Source of the DNA: SM23-32 sp964434535
Lineage (GTDB): Bacteria > Planctomycetota > Brocadiia > SM23-32
Direction: 5' to 3'
Assembly: GCA_964434535.1 (NCBI GenBank)
Contig: CAYSWA010000003.1
Span: forward strand, 1-64,000
Length of the DNA stretch: 64,000 nucleotides
Made by a program: the position numbers and the translations under genes. The notes under the pieces were generated by a model. The model was not told the DNA's origin and ran no database searches. It saw nothing but the letters and a program-made list of their open reading frames with translations. The stretch's first letter is position 1, and every line of letters starts with the position of its first letter. Shown here in pieces: positions 1 to 7,375 of this stretch.

Positions 1-16
1 GCAACCGAGATTGTGA

Positions 17-397
17 GCACCGCGCAAACCCCCACTTCCTCAACGGGCTGTTAACGGCGCATGGCGCCTGGAGACCGAGCGCTCCGCGCGCGAGCTGAAG
101 TTCGGCGTGCTGCGCCCGATCGAGGCGGCGCTCGGCCGCGTGCGCGGGCGCGACAAGTGCGCCGCGCGTACCATCGACCTGGACGTTGCGCTCTACGGAG
201 ATGAGGTGATCGACGTGCCGGCCCCCGACATGAGGGAGCGCCCGTTCCTGGCCGTGCCGCTGCTGGAGCTGGCGCCCGACCTGCGGCTGCCCGATACGGG
301 CGAGCGGCTCGCCGGGCTGCCGGTCGCGCGGCGGGCGAACGAGCTGACCCCGACCTGTGAGCTGAGCGCGAAGCTGAGGAGGATGATCGGGCGATGA
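17..397 (+). CDS. folK: 2-amino-4-hydroxy-6-hydroxymethyldihydropteridine pyrophosphokinase, 3' part
   Basis: This is the C-terminal part of HPPK, which transfers pyrophosphate from ATP to 6-hydroxymethyl-dihydropterin in folate synthesis. The readable frame gives NGAWRLET, then IEAALGRVRGRDKCAARTID and LDVALYGD, the family's conserved acidic and substrate-binding region. The frame is open back only to a TGA at 14-16, so the N-terminal half is absent. An adjacent frame reads HFLNG just upstream, so the first 60 bases may carry a frameshift or a poor contig edge. Its stop overlaps the folE start (ATGA, 394-397), indicating a folK-folE operon. The identity is solid; whether the gene is intact cannot be judged from this window. 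Confidence 0.75.
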   Translation, partial: APRKPPLPQRAVNGAWRLETERSARELKFGVLRPIEAALGRVRGRDKCAARTIDLDVALYGDEVIDVPAPDMRERPFLAVPLLELAPDLRLPDTGERLAGLPVARRANELTPTCELSAKLRRMIGR

Positions 398-966
398 ACC
401 TAAAGCGAGTGGCGGAGCTGACCCGCGAGCTGCTGATCGAGATCGGCGAGGACCCCGACCGGGAGGGCCTGGTCAAGACGCCGATGCGCGTGGCGAGGGC
501 CTGGGAGTTCCTGGCCAGCGGCTACACGATCGACCCGCAGGAGGTGATCAACGAGGCGCTCTTCGAGGCGGCCTCCAACAACATGATCATCGCCCGCGAG
601 ATCGAGGTCTACAGCCTCTGCGAGCACCACATGCTGCCCTTCTACGGGCGCTGCCACATCGGCTACATCCCGGGCAAGAGGGTGCTCGGCGTCAGCAAGC
701 TGGCCCGGCTGGTCGACGTGCAGGCCCGCCGCCTCCAGATCCAGGAGCGGCTCACCGCCGAGGTCGCGCGCGAGATCATGGACTCAACAAAAGCCGAGGG
801 CGTCGGCGTCGTCATGGAGTGCCGCCACATGTGCATGATGATGCGCGGGGTGCAGAAGCAGAACTCGCTGATGCAGACCTCCTCGGTGCTGGGCAGCTTC
901 CACGACGACCCGGCCACGCGCGGGGAGTTCCTGAGCCTCATCCAGCGCCCCGACGACTCCTGGTAG
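394..966 (+). CDS. folE: GTP cyclohydrolase I (FolE)
   Basis: The cytosolic enzyme converts GTP to 7,8-dihydroneopterin triphosphate, the first step of tetrahydrofolate synthesis. The 190 residues match the family core length. The zinc ligands are visible as C76 and H79 in CEHHMLPFYG and C147 in CRHMCMMMRG. The substrate-binding stretches GYIPGKRVLGVSKLARLVD and TSSVLGSF are also present. The start overlaps the folK stop by four bases, so the two are probably translationally coupled. A stem-loop follows the stop. The sequence looks intact and the call is firm. Confidence 0.97.
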   Translation: MNLKRVAELTRELLIEIGEDPDREGLVKTPMRVARAWEFLASGYTIDPQEVINEALFEAASNNMIIAREIEVYSLCEHHMLPFYGRCHIGYIPGKRVLGVSKLARLVDVQARRLQIQERLTAEVAREIMDSTKAEGVGVVMECRHMCMMMRGVQKQNSLMQTSSVLGSFHDDPATRGEFLSLIQRPDDSW

Positions 967-967
967 G

Positions 968-998
968 GCACTGCGCTCAGTCCTGCGCGAGGCAGTGC
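968..998 (+). terminator. Stem-loop after folE
   Basis: GCACTGC at 968-974 pairs with GCAGTGC at 992-998, and CTC at 976-978 pairs with GAG at 989-991, with one bulged G. It begins two bases after the folE stop. There is no T-tract, so it may be a weak or Rho-assisted terminator or an mRNA-end stabiliser. Confidence 0.35.
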
Positions 999-1148
999 TC
1001 GATCCGCTCGACCATGTGCGGCCAGGAGTCGAGCACCAGGCCGAAATCGCGCTCGATCTTGCCCGCGTTGAAGTCCGGCTCGGCCTCGTGGCGCTCCTCG
1101 GTCAGCTCCCGCGCGGCGGCGGGCTGGACTCGCTGGCGGCGGGTCGGC
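978..1148 (-). other. Coding-like fragment without a start codon
   Basis: On the minus strand a frame of about 56 codons ending at a TGA at 978-980 reads like real protein near its end, for example ERDFGLVLDSWPHMVERIE, with strongly G/C third positions. No credible start codon or ribosome-binding site lies between the upstream in-frame stop and this stretch. It may be the tail of a decayed gene or chance. I do not recognise the family. Confidence 0.2.
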
Positions 1149-1154
1149 TATACT
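1125..1154 (+). promoter_or_regulatory. Sigma-70-like promoter, possibly leaderless
   Basis: TGGACT (1125-1130) and TATACT (1149-1154) are separated by 18 bp. The ATG of the next gene is at 1162, eight bases past the -10, so transcription would start at or beside the start codon. No Shine-Dalgarno fits in that gap. Confidence 0.5.
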
Positions 1155-1161
1155 CACGGCC

Positions 1162-1878
1162 ATGGGGGAGGGAGCTGAACGTCTGAGAGGCGAGGCCGTC
1201 CAGCCGTCCGCTATGGCGGGGGTCGACGCGTCTGCGGCCGAGCCGCTGGTCGTGGTGGCCGTGCGATTCATGGCCTACACGCTCGCTCTCGGCGGCGCCC
1301 TGGCGCTGCTGCCCGCCATGGTGCTGCGCGGGGACGTGGCCATCTTCCAAGAGGGCGGCCTCATCGAGTGGGCGCAACTGGCCGTGCTTCTGCTGGCGGC
1401 GTGCGGCTTCGCGCTCGGCGCGGCCTGGATCCGTCGGTTCCGGGAGTGTTTCGTGTGCCTGGCGTTGGCGATGCTCTGGGCATGCGTCCGGGAGCTGGAC
1501 TCCACCCTTGACGCGCTGATCCCCTTCCATGGTTGGAAACTACCGGCTTCGGCGGTCGCCGTGTGCGGGGCGCTGGTTGCCTGGAAGGGCCGGCGGCGTC
1601 TGGTGGCGCAGTTGAGGGAGTTCGTCACCTACCGGGGGTTCGCGCTGGTCTGGGCCGGGCTTGCCGTCGCCGTCCTGTTCGCCCAACAGGTCGGGCACGG
1701 CGAGTTCCTGCGCGGGCTGATGGGCGACGACTACGTGCGCGACTACAAGCGCGTCATCGAGGAGATCGCCGAACTGTTCGGCTACCTCCTGCTGCTGATC
1801 GCCAGCATCGAGTCCGTCAGCCAGGCAGCGGCCTCGCGCGGCGCTCTCCCCACGGGGGCCGCTGGCCAGGGCGATTAG
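1162..1878 (+). CDS. Hypothetical polytopic membrane protein
   Basis: I do not recognise this 238-residue protein. It has an approximately 30-residue polar N-terminus followed by about five or six hydrophobic segments (roughly 29-55, 66-88, 94-108, 128-140, 157-174 and 204-220), so it should be integral to the inner membrane. Charged connecting loops include RRFRE and an acidic DDYVRDYKRVIEE stretch before the last helix. No catalytic motif is evident. It follows folE after a hairpin and has its own promoter, so it is probably a separate transcription unit. The start is chosen from the first ATG and the promoter position. Function is unknown. Confidence 0.7.
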   Translation: MGEGAERLRGEAVQPSAMAGVDASAAEPLVVVAVRFMAYTLALGGALALLPAMVLRGDVAIFQEGGLIEWAQLAVLLLAACGFALGAAWIRRFRECFVCLALAMLWACVRELDSTLDALIPFHGWKLPASAVAVCGALVAWKGRRRLVAQLREFVTYRGFALVWAGLAVAVLFAQQVGHGEFLRGLMGDDYVRDYKRVIEEIAELFGYLLLLIASIESVSQAAASRGALPTGAAGQGD

Positions 1879-1991
1879 CCAAGCGCACGCGCCACGCACG
1901 CCGGCCTCGTGACGTGACGCGCCGCCTGAGCGCGCGTAGCATCTTCCCCCGGCGAGCTTTACGACGAGCCCTTTCGGTGAGGATTCCCCCC

Positions 1992-2267
1992 ATGTCCGCT
2001 CTCGGAGGGCTGATCGGCCGTTCCGCGTTCGCCCTGGCGGCTGCCCTCCTGGCCGCCTCCTGCGGCCCCGGGGAAGGCGAGGGCGGGGCGGCCACGGCGG
2101 CCCGCTGCGATGGGCGCATCGGCGCCCCTCCGGCCCCGAGCACCCCCACAGCGCAGATGCCTCTGTCGCCGTGCGGCACTTGCCGGGGCGGGGGGCGCGT
2201 GGTAGGCTACCGCCTTCGCCGAGCCCCGCTCTCCATGGCCCCTGCGGCCACGCGACCGCCATGCTGA
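1992..2267 (+). CDS. Possible small lipoprotein ORF
   Basis: The 91-codon ORF begins with a convincing lipoprotein signal: a short basic start, a hydrophobic core and the lipobox LAASC with Cys at about residue 24. A GGTGAGGA ribosome-binding site lies upstream of the ATG. After the signal peptide the sequence is low-complexity (Gly, Ala, Pro) with no recognisable domain. Its end overlaps the next gene's start and contains that gene's likely promoter. It may be a real small secreted protein, or the surviving 5' end of a larger decayed lipoprotein gene. Confidence 0.35.
   Translation: MSALGGLIGRSAFALAAALLAASCGPGEGEGGAATAARCDGRIGAPPAPSTPTAQMPLSPCGTCRGGGRVVGYRLRRAPLSMAPAATRPPC
2180..2208 (+). 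promoter_or_regulatory. Promoter of the cysteine synthase gene
   Basis: TTGCCG (2180-2185), 17 bp, TAGGCT (2203-2208). The start codon at 2261 would leave a leader of about 45 nt. Confidence 0.4.
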
Positions 2268-3148
2268 CCGACAACATCCTGGACCTGATCGGCAACACGC
2301 CGCTCTTGCGGCTGGGGGGGGAGCGGATCTTCGCCAAGGCGGAGTTCCTCAACCCCGGCGGCAGCATCAAGGACCGCGTGGCGCTCGCCATGCTGGAGGG
2401 CGCCGAGCGGGACGGCCGACTCAGGGCCGGCTCGGTCATCGTCGAGCCGAGCTCGGGCAACACGGGCATCGGCCTCGCGCTGGTCGGCCGGCTGAAGGGC
2501 TACCGCGTGCGCATCGTCATGCCCGCCGGCATGAGCGAGGAGCGCAAGAAGCTGATCGCCGCGCTCGGGGCCGAGCTCGTCCTCACGCCGGACAATGAGG
2601 GCATCGCCGGGGCCGTGCGCCGCGCCGAGCGGATGGCCGACGAGGATCCCGACGTCTTCATCCCCCAGCAGTTTGAGAACCCGGACAACCCGCGCGTTCA
2701 CTACGAGGAGACCGCCCGCGAGCTCTGGCGCCAGATGGGCGGCGAGCTCGGCTGCTTCGTCGCCGGCGTCGGCAGCGGCGGCACGCTCCAGGGCGTGGGC
2801 CGCTTCCTCAAAGAGCACAGCCCACGGACGCAGATCGTCGCCGTCGAGCCGAAGAACGTCAGCGCCCTGCTCGGCCACGAGCCGGGCCTCCACCAGATCC
2901 AGGGCATCGGCGACGGCTTCGTGCCCGGCGTGCTCGACGTCTCGCTCGTCGACGAGGTGATCGAGGTCACCGACGAGGACGCCATCGAGACCACGCGCCA
3001 GCTCGGGCGCGACTACGGGCTGCTGGTCGGCATCTCCTCCGGGGCCAACGTCTGGGCGGCCCGCCGGCTCGCCGAGCGCATCGACGCCACGATCGCCACC
3101 GTCCTGCCCGACCGCGCCGAACGCTATTTCAGCACCGCCCTGCTCTGA
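2261..3148 (+). CDS. cysK: Cysteine synthase (O-acetylserine sulfhydrylase)
   Basis: This PLP enzyme of the beta family replaces the acetate of O-acetylserine with sulfide to give cysteine. The 295 residues are close to normal for CysK/CysM. GNTPLLRL opens the protein, the PLP lysine is K37 in PGGSIKDR, the substrate loop is PSSGNTGIGLA, and the phosphate-binding loop is VGSGGTLQGVG. The ATG at 2261 is chosen because family homology begins at residue 2. An upstream in-frame ATG would add 30 residues of unrelated sequence. Eleven bases separate it from the following MDR gene, suggesting co-transcription. CysK and CysM cannot be separated by eye. It may supply cysteine to the met cluster at 46-50 kb. 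Confidence 0.92.
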   Translation: MLTDNILDLIGNTPLLRLGGERIFAKAEFLNPGGSIKDRVALAMLEGAERDGRLRAGSVIVEPSSGNTGIGLALVGRLKGYRVRIVMPAGMSEERKKLIAALGAELVLTPDNEGIAGAVRRAERMADEDPDVFIPQQFENPDNPRVHYEETARELWRQMGGELGCFVAGVGSGGTLQGVGRFLKEHSPRTQIVAVEPKNVSALLGHEPGLHQIQGIGDGFVPGVLDVSLVDEVIEVTDEDAIETTRQLGRDYGLLVGISSGANVWAARRLAERIDATIATVLPDRAERYFSTALL

Positions 3149-3159
3149 AAGGACGCGCC

Positions 3160-4155
3160 ATGAGGGCCGAAGCGATCATCTTCCCCGAGGCGAACGAGGT
3201 CACCTACGGCCCGGTCGAGCTGCTCGAACCCGAGCCGGGCGAGGCGCTCATCAAGACGCTGGTCACCGTCGTCAGCACCGGCACCGACACCCGCACGCTG
3301 CGGGGCAAGCAGACCGGAGGCAAGTTCCCCCTGGTGCCGGGCTACAGCTCGCTCGGCGTGGTCGAAGAGGTGCGGGGCGAGGCGGCCGGCGTCCAGCCCG
3401 GCGACCTGGTCTTCGCCGGCGGGGGCAAGGGCTTCGCCGACGTGAACCGCTGCTGGGGCGCCCAGTGCAGCTACGTCGTGGCGCCGGCCGGGGGCCTGCT
3501 GCCGCTGGACGAGCGCCGCTCGCCGGGCGAGTACGGCTTCTGCAAGGTCGCCGCCATCGCCCTGCACGGCGTGCGCCGCAGCTTCAGCGAGCCGGCCGAC
3601 CGCGTGCTGGTGATCGGGCTCGGGCTGATCGGCCAGCTCCATGCCCGCATCCAGGCCGCCATGGGCCGCCGGGTGATCGCGGCGGACATCCTGCCCCGGC
3701 GCATCGAGCGGGCGGTCGCGGCCGGCGCGCTGCGCGGGGTCAACGCCGCCGAGGAGGACCTGGCCGGGGTGGTGGCCGGCCTCTGGCCGGGCGGCCCCCA
3801 GGTCGCCGTCGAGGCCACCGCCCGCCAGGAGGGGCTCGACCAGTGCATGGCCCTGCTGCGCAGGAGGGCCTGGGGCGGCGACGACCGCATGCCCGTGCTC
3901 GTCGTCCAGAGCAGCTTCGTGGGACGCATCTCGTTCGAATACGACGCCGCCTTCGGCGCCGAGTGCCTCATCGTGCCGACCCGCGACACCGACCCCCGCG
4001 ACCTGCGCGGGGCGGCGCAGATGATCGGCGCCGGATCGCTGCGCGTGGACGACCTGATCACGCTGCGGGCCAACCCGCACGACGCGCCCGCCGCCTTCAA
4101 GGAACTGCTCGAGCATCCCGAGAAGCACCTCACCATCGTCTTCGAGTGGGAGTAG
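3160..4155 (+). CDS. Zinc-type alcohol dehydrogenase-like (MDR) oxidoreductase
   Basis: A 331-residue medium-chain dehydrogenase/reductase: a GroES-like N-terminal domain followed by a Rossmann domain from about residue 145 (VLVIGLGLIGQLHARI), then ADILPRRIERAVAAGA where NAD(P) would bind. The N-terminal domain lacks the usual Cys and His-Glu zinc ligands; VVSTGTDTRTLRGK stands where the catalytic-zinc Cys is expected. This resembles the non-canonical MDR group that acts on sugars or on cofactor side chains. The start has an AAGGA site eight bases upstream. The substrate cannot be named; family membership is confident. Confidence 0.85.
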   Translation: MRAEAIIFPEANEVTYGPVELLEPEPGEALIKTLVTVVSTGTDTRTLRGKQTGGKFPLVPGYSSLGVVEEVRGEAAGVQPGDLVFAGGGKGFADVNRCWGAQCSYVVAPAGGLLPLDERRSPGEYGFCKVAAIALHGVRRSFSEPADRVLVIGLGLIGQLHARIQAAMGRRVIAADILPRRIERAVAAGALRGVNAAEEDLAGVVAGLWPGGPQVAVEATARQEGLDQCMALLRRRAWGGDDRMPVLVVQSSFVGRISFEYDAAFGAECLIVPTRDTDPRDLRGAAQMIGAGSLRVDDLITLRANPHDAPAAFKELLEHPEKHLTIVFEWE

Positions 4156-4252
4156 GCGGGGGCTCGTTGCTCGTGAAGCACCCGGCCCGTCCCCGCCGGC
4201 GGCCATGACGGAGCACGGCCCTCCAGGCGTGCGTCCCCACGTGCCGGCCGTC

Positions 4253-4312
4253 GGAGGGACCCGCTCTGGCCTGCCCTCCGAAGCCCGGCCGGGCGAAGGA
4301 GGGTCGCGTCTG
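4253..4312 (+). repeat. Dispersed repeat R1, divergent copy
   Basis: Shares GGAGGGAC, the segment CTCTGGCCTGCC and the closing GGAGGGTCGCGTC with the copy at 23947-24009, and its outer parts with the copies at 9502 and 17360. Confidence 0.6.
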
Positions 4313-4360
4313 GCCCTTCGCCGTCGGCGGTCACACCACCCCGTCCCGCACGCCCCACAG

Positions 4361-4460
4361 TGTCATGCTGAGTGCCGCCTGGGGCGGCGCGAAGCATCTC
4401 CGACCGGACACTTTGCCTCGCCCAGGAGCGTGGCTCGCGGCGAGGGATGGGCTCTGGCCC
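4361..4460 (+). repeat. Dispersed repeat R3 (TGTCATGCTGAG family)
   Basis: Reads TGTCATGCTGAGTGCCGCC, then GCGAAGCATCTCCGACCGG and ACACTT, and a further CTCGCGGCGAGGG block. The same blocks in the same order occur inverted at about 22165-22262. Comparable 'gtcat-ctgag ... gaag-atctc' repeats are common in intergenic regions of many environmental bacteria. Confidence 0.65.
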
Positions 4461-4641
4461 GGTGCCGCGGCCCCTCGCTGCCGTCAGCCCGCGCAGCGGC
4501 GCGGCTGCGTTCCGCCCGTCCGGTCACGATGGGGTCTTCGCAGGCTACGGGCGCCGCGCGGCGACGCTTTCACTACGGGGGCTGTCGCCTTCGAGCTGAT
4601 AGCCTTCCCGCTCCAGGATCCTCCTGTTGATCAAACAGCAG

Positions 4642-4893
4642 ATGTCGAAGCCGATCCGGGCCCTACGGTCCAGTTGGGCCCTTTCACGCACTTGCGGCTT
4701 CGTCTCTTGCTGCTTGCTCTTTTCTCCCTGTTTGCTCTCCGGTTGCACGGGCCTCCCTCCTCCGGAAGGGAGCATGCGGACCGGAGAGCACCGTCGGGGA
4801 GAGGCGAATTGGGGACAGAACTCTCCCGTGCGGACTCCGCCCGTCTGCTCGCTCCCGGCGAGCGCTCAGCCAGAAGACCTTGTAACGCGGTGA
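4642..4893 (+). CDS. Doubtful small lipoprotein ORF
   Basis: An 83-codon ORF starting MSKPIRALRSSW has a hydrophobic stretch ending in LLSGC, a good lipobox, followed by a polar, repeat-derived tail. No ribosome-binding site is visible. The tail lies inside one arm of a tandem duplication, and the matching arm does not preserve the frame. Most likely chance, but the signal-peptide resemblance is worth recording. Confidence 0.15.
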   Translation: MSKPIRALRSSWALSRTCGFVSCCLLFSPCLLSGCTGLPPPEGSMRTGEHRRGEANWGQNSPVRTPPVCSLPASAQPEDLVTR

Positions 4894-5049
4894 CTTAGCA
4901 CACCGCGCCCGACCGGCTGGCGGCGCACTAGCGGAGAGAGCGGGGCAGGCTGCGGAAAGGAGAGCAACGTCAGGAGAAGATAGATGAGAACCAGACCTCT
5001 CTCCTCGCCGGCTCTGCCTTTTTGCTCGCTCTCGCTGAACGCTCAGCCA
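4772..5049 (+). repeat. Diverged tandem duplication, about 100 bp per arm
   Basis: Arm A (about 4772-4872) and arm B (about 4944-5049) share in order TGCGGA, GGAGAGCA-CGTC, a GA-rich block, GACTCTC or CTCTCTCC, TGCTCGCTC and CGCTCAGCCA. They look roughly 70% alike by eye and are separated by about 70 bp. Reading frames differ between the arms, so this is not a protein repeat. Confidence 0.5.
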
Positions 5050-5145
5050 TACTAACCAGCCAACATTCAGTATACGCCTTCTGCGGCAGCGGGCAAGCCG
5101 GAAGCGCTCGAATCCGGGGCATCCAACCGCGCCGTGCGGCTGCAA

Positions 5146-5952
5146 CTACGTTCCCGCCGTCCGCACTGCCAGGGCCTCATGGAGCAGGCGGACGTCCTCG
5201 GCGAGCATCTCCGGCTTGTCGCGGGTGAACACGCCGACGCAGACGGCGTCGCCGGGCCGCATGCTCCGCCCCACGCAGGCGAACGCCTCGGCGGGGTCGT
5301 TGCGCCCGGCGGCCATGACCTTGTAGTGGACGGCCGGGCGGTCCAGCTCGCCGATCAGCTCGATCATGGCCCGGCGGTCCTCCTCCAGATAGACCTCGCG
5401 CAGGCCGGCGCGGTGGGCGGCCTCCCTGTCGCGCGGGATCGGGCTGTAGTAGGAGCACATGTGGAAGTCCACCTCCAGGTGCTCCTGCGCCCAGCGGTGC
5501 ACGGCGGGGCTGTGCGCGGCGATGCCGACCACCAGTCCCAGCTCGCGCGCCAGCTCGACGGCGGGCCCCGCCTCCTCGATGCGCCCGTTGGCGAGCAGGT
5601 GGTCGGCGTAGCCGCCGTGGACGTGGCAGCCGACGGCCCCGGCGCCGGCTACCTTGCGGATGGTCGCCTCGGGCGGGCCGAGCTCGGGGCAGGTCTGCGC
5701 GAACCACTGAAGCGTGCCGCCCTCGTCCCAGTACTCCAGCATCACGCGGAGCATGTGGTGGTCGCCGCGGGCGATGACGGTGTTGACGCCGAGCCGTTCG
5801 GCCTCGCGCAGCGTCTCCTTGATGCGGGCGCAGGTGTAGTAGCGGACCATGGCGCGGTCCACCTCGCGGCCCTGGTGCGAGAACCCGCTGAAGGGGTTGC
5901 TGCCCAGGATGAACCGGCTCACCTCCAGCCCGCCGATGCTCACAGTCTCCAT
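5146..5952 (-). CDS. Conserved hypothetical, TIM-barrel/aldo-keto-reductase-like
   Basis: A 268-residue cytosolic protein. Its N-terminus (METVSIGGLEVSRFILGS) resembles the first strand of aldo-keto reductases. Alternating hydrophobic strands and helices, with short motifs such as HVHGGYADHLL and HYKVMAAGRND, suggest a TIM barrel. The AKR catalytic Tyr and Lys pattern is not clear, so it may be a barrel protein of another type. The ATG at 5952 is preferred over one seven codons upstream because similarity to the AKR start begins there. A large inverted repeat lies immediately upstream. No pathway can be assigned from its neighbours. Confidence 0.7.
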   Translation of the reverse strand: METVSIGGLEVSRFILGSNPFSGFSHQGREVDRAMVRYYTCARIKETLREAERLGVNTVIARGDHHMLRVMLEYWDEGGTLQWFAQTCPELGPPEATIRKVAGAGAVGCHVHGGYADHLLANGRIEEAGPAVELARELGLVVGIAAHSPAVHRWAQEHLEVDFHMCSYYSPIPRDREAAHRAGLREVYLEEDRRAMIELIGELDRPAVHYKVMAAGRNDPAEAFACVGRSMRPGDAVCVGVFTRDKPEMLAEDVRLLHEALAVRTAGT

Positions 5953-5965
5953 CCGCGCTCCCTTA

Positions 5966-6108
5966 CTGACCACGAAGACACGACGAACAGGGATATGCAG
6001 GATACCCAGGATACGGCTACGTCTTCACGTGCCGTTCATCCTGCCGATCCTGTTCATCCTTGTTCCCGCCGTTGCCGTCCGTAGTGCTCGTCGTGTCGTC
6101 GTGGTTGG
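5966..6108. repeat. 143-bp imperfect inverted repeat (CACGAAG / ATCCTG type)
   Basis: The left arm reads ACCACGAAGACACGACGAAC (5969-5988). The right arm, read on the minus strand from 6105, is ACCACGACGACACGACGAGC. Inside these, GGATATGCAGGATACCCAGG is answered on the other strand by GGATGAACAGGATCGGCAGG. The whole element could fold into one long hairpin. It fills the gap between the 5' end of one gene and the 3' end of icd. Confidence 0.75.
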
Positions 6109-6110
6109 CT

Positions 6111-7361
<1,251 letters not shown>

Positions 7362-7375
7362 GGGCGTCTCCGGGG

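Larger units (their letters stand above)
4156..5145. other. 990-bp repeat-rich region without a convincing gene
   Basis: No frame here has family-like sequence and codon bias together. The region holds a copy of the GGAGGGACGCGCTC repeat (about 4253-4312), a copy of the TGTCATGCTGAG repeat (about 4361-4460) and a diverged tandem duplication (about 4772-5049). It is locally less GC-rich than the genes. A weak plus-strand ORF at 4642-4893 has a lipoprotein-like start (lipobox LLSGC) and is listed separately. Confidence 0.6.

Noticed and set aside
4772..5049. CRISPR array
   Set aside because: There are only two diverged long arms, no short identical repeats with regular spacers, and no cas genes in the window.
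4684..5145. A 153-codon minus-strand frame in the gene-free region
   Set aside because: Arg/Ser-rich, with no ribosome-binding site and no family; it crosses both arms of the tandem duplication out of register.
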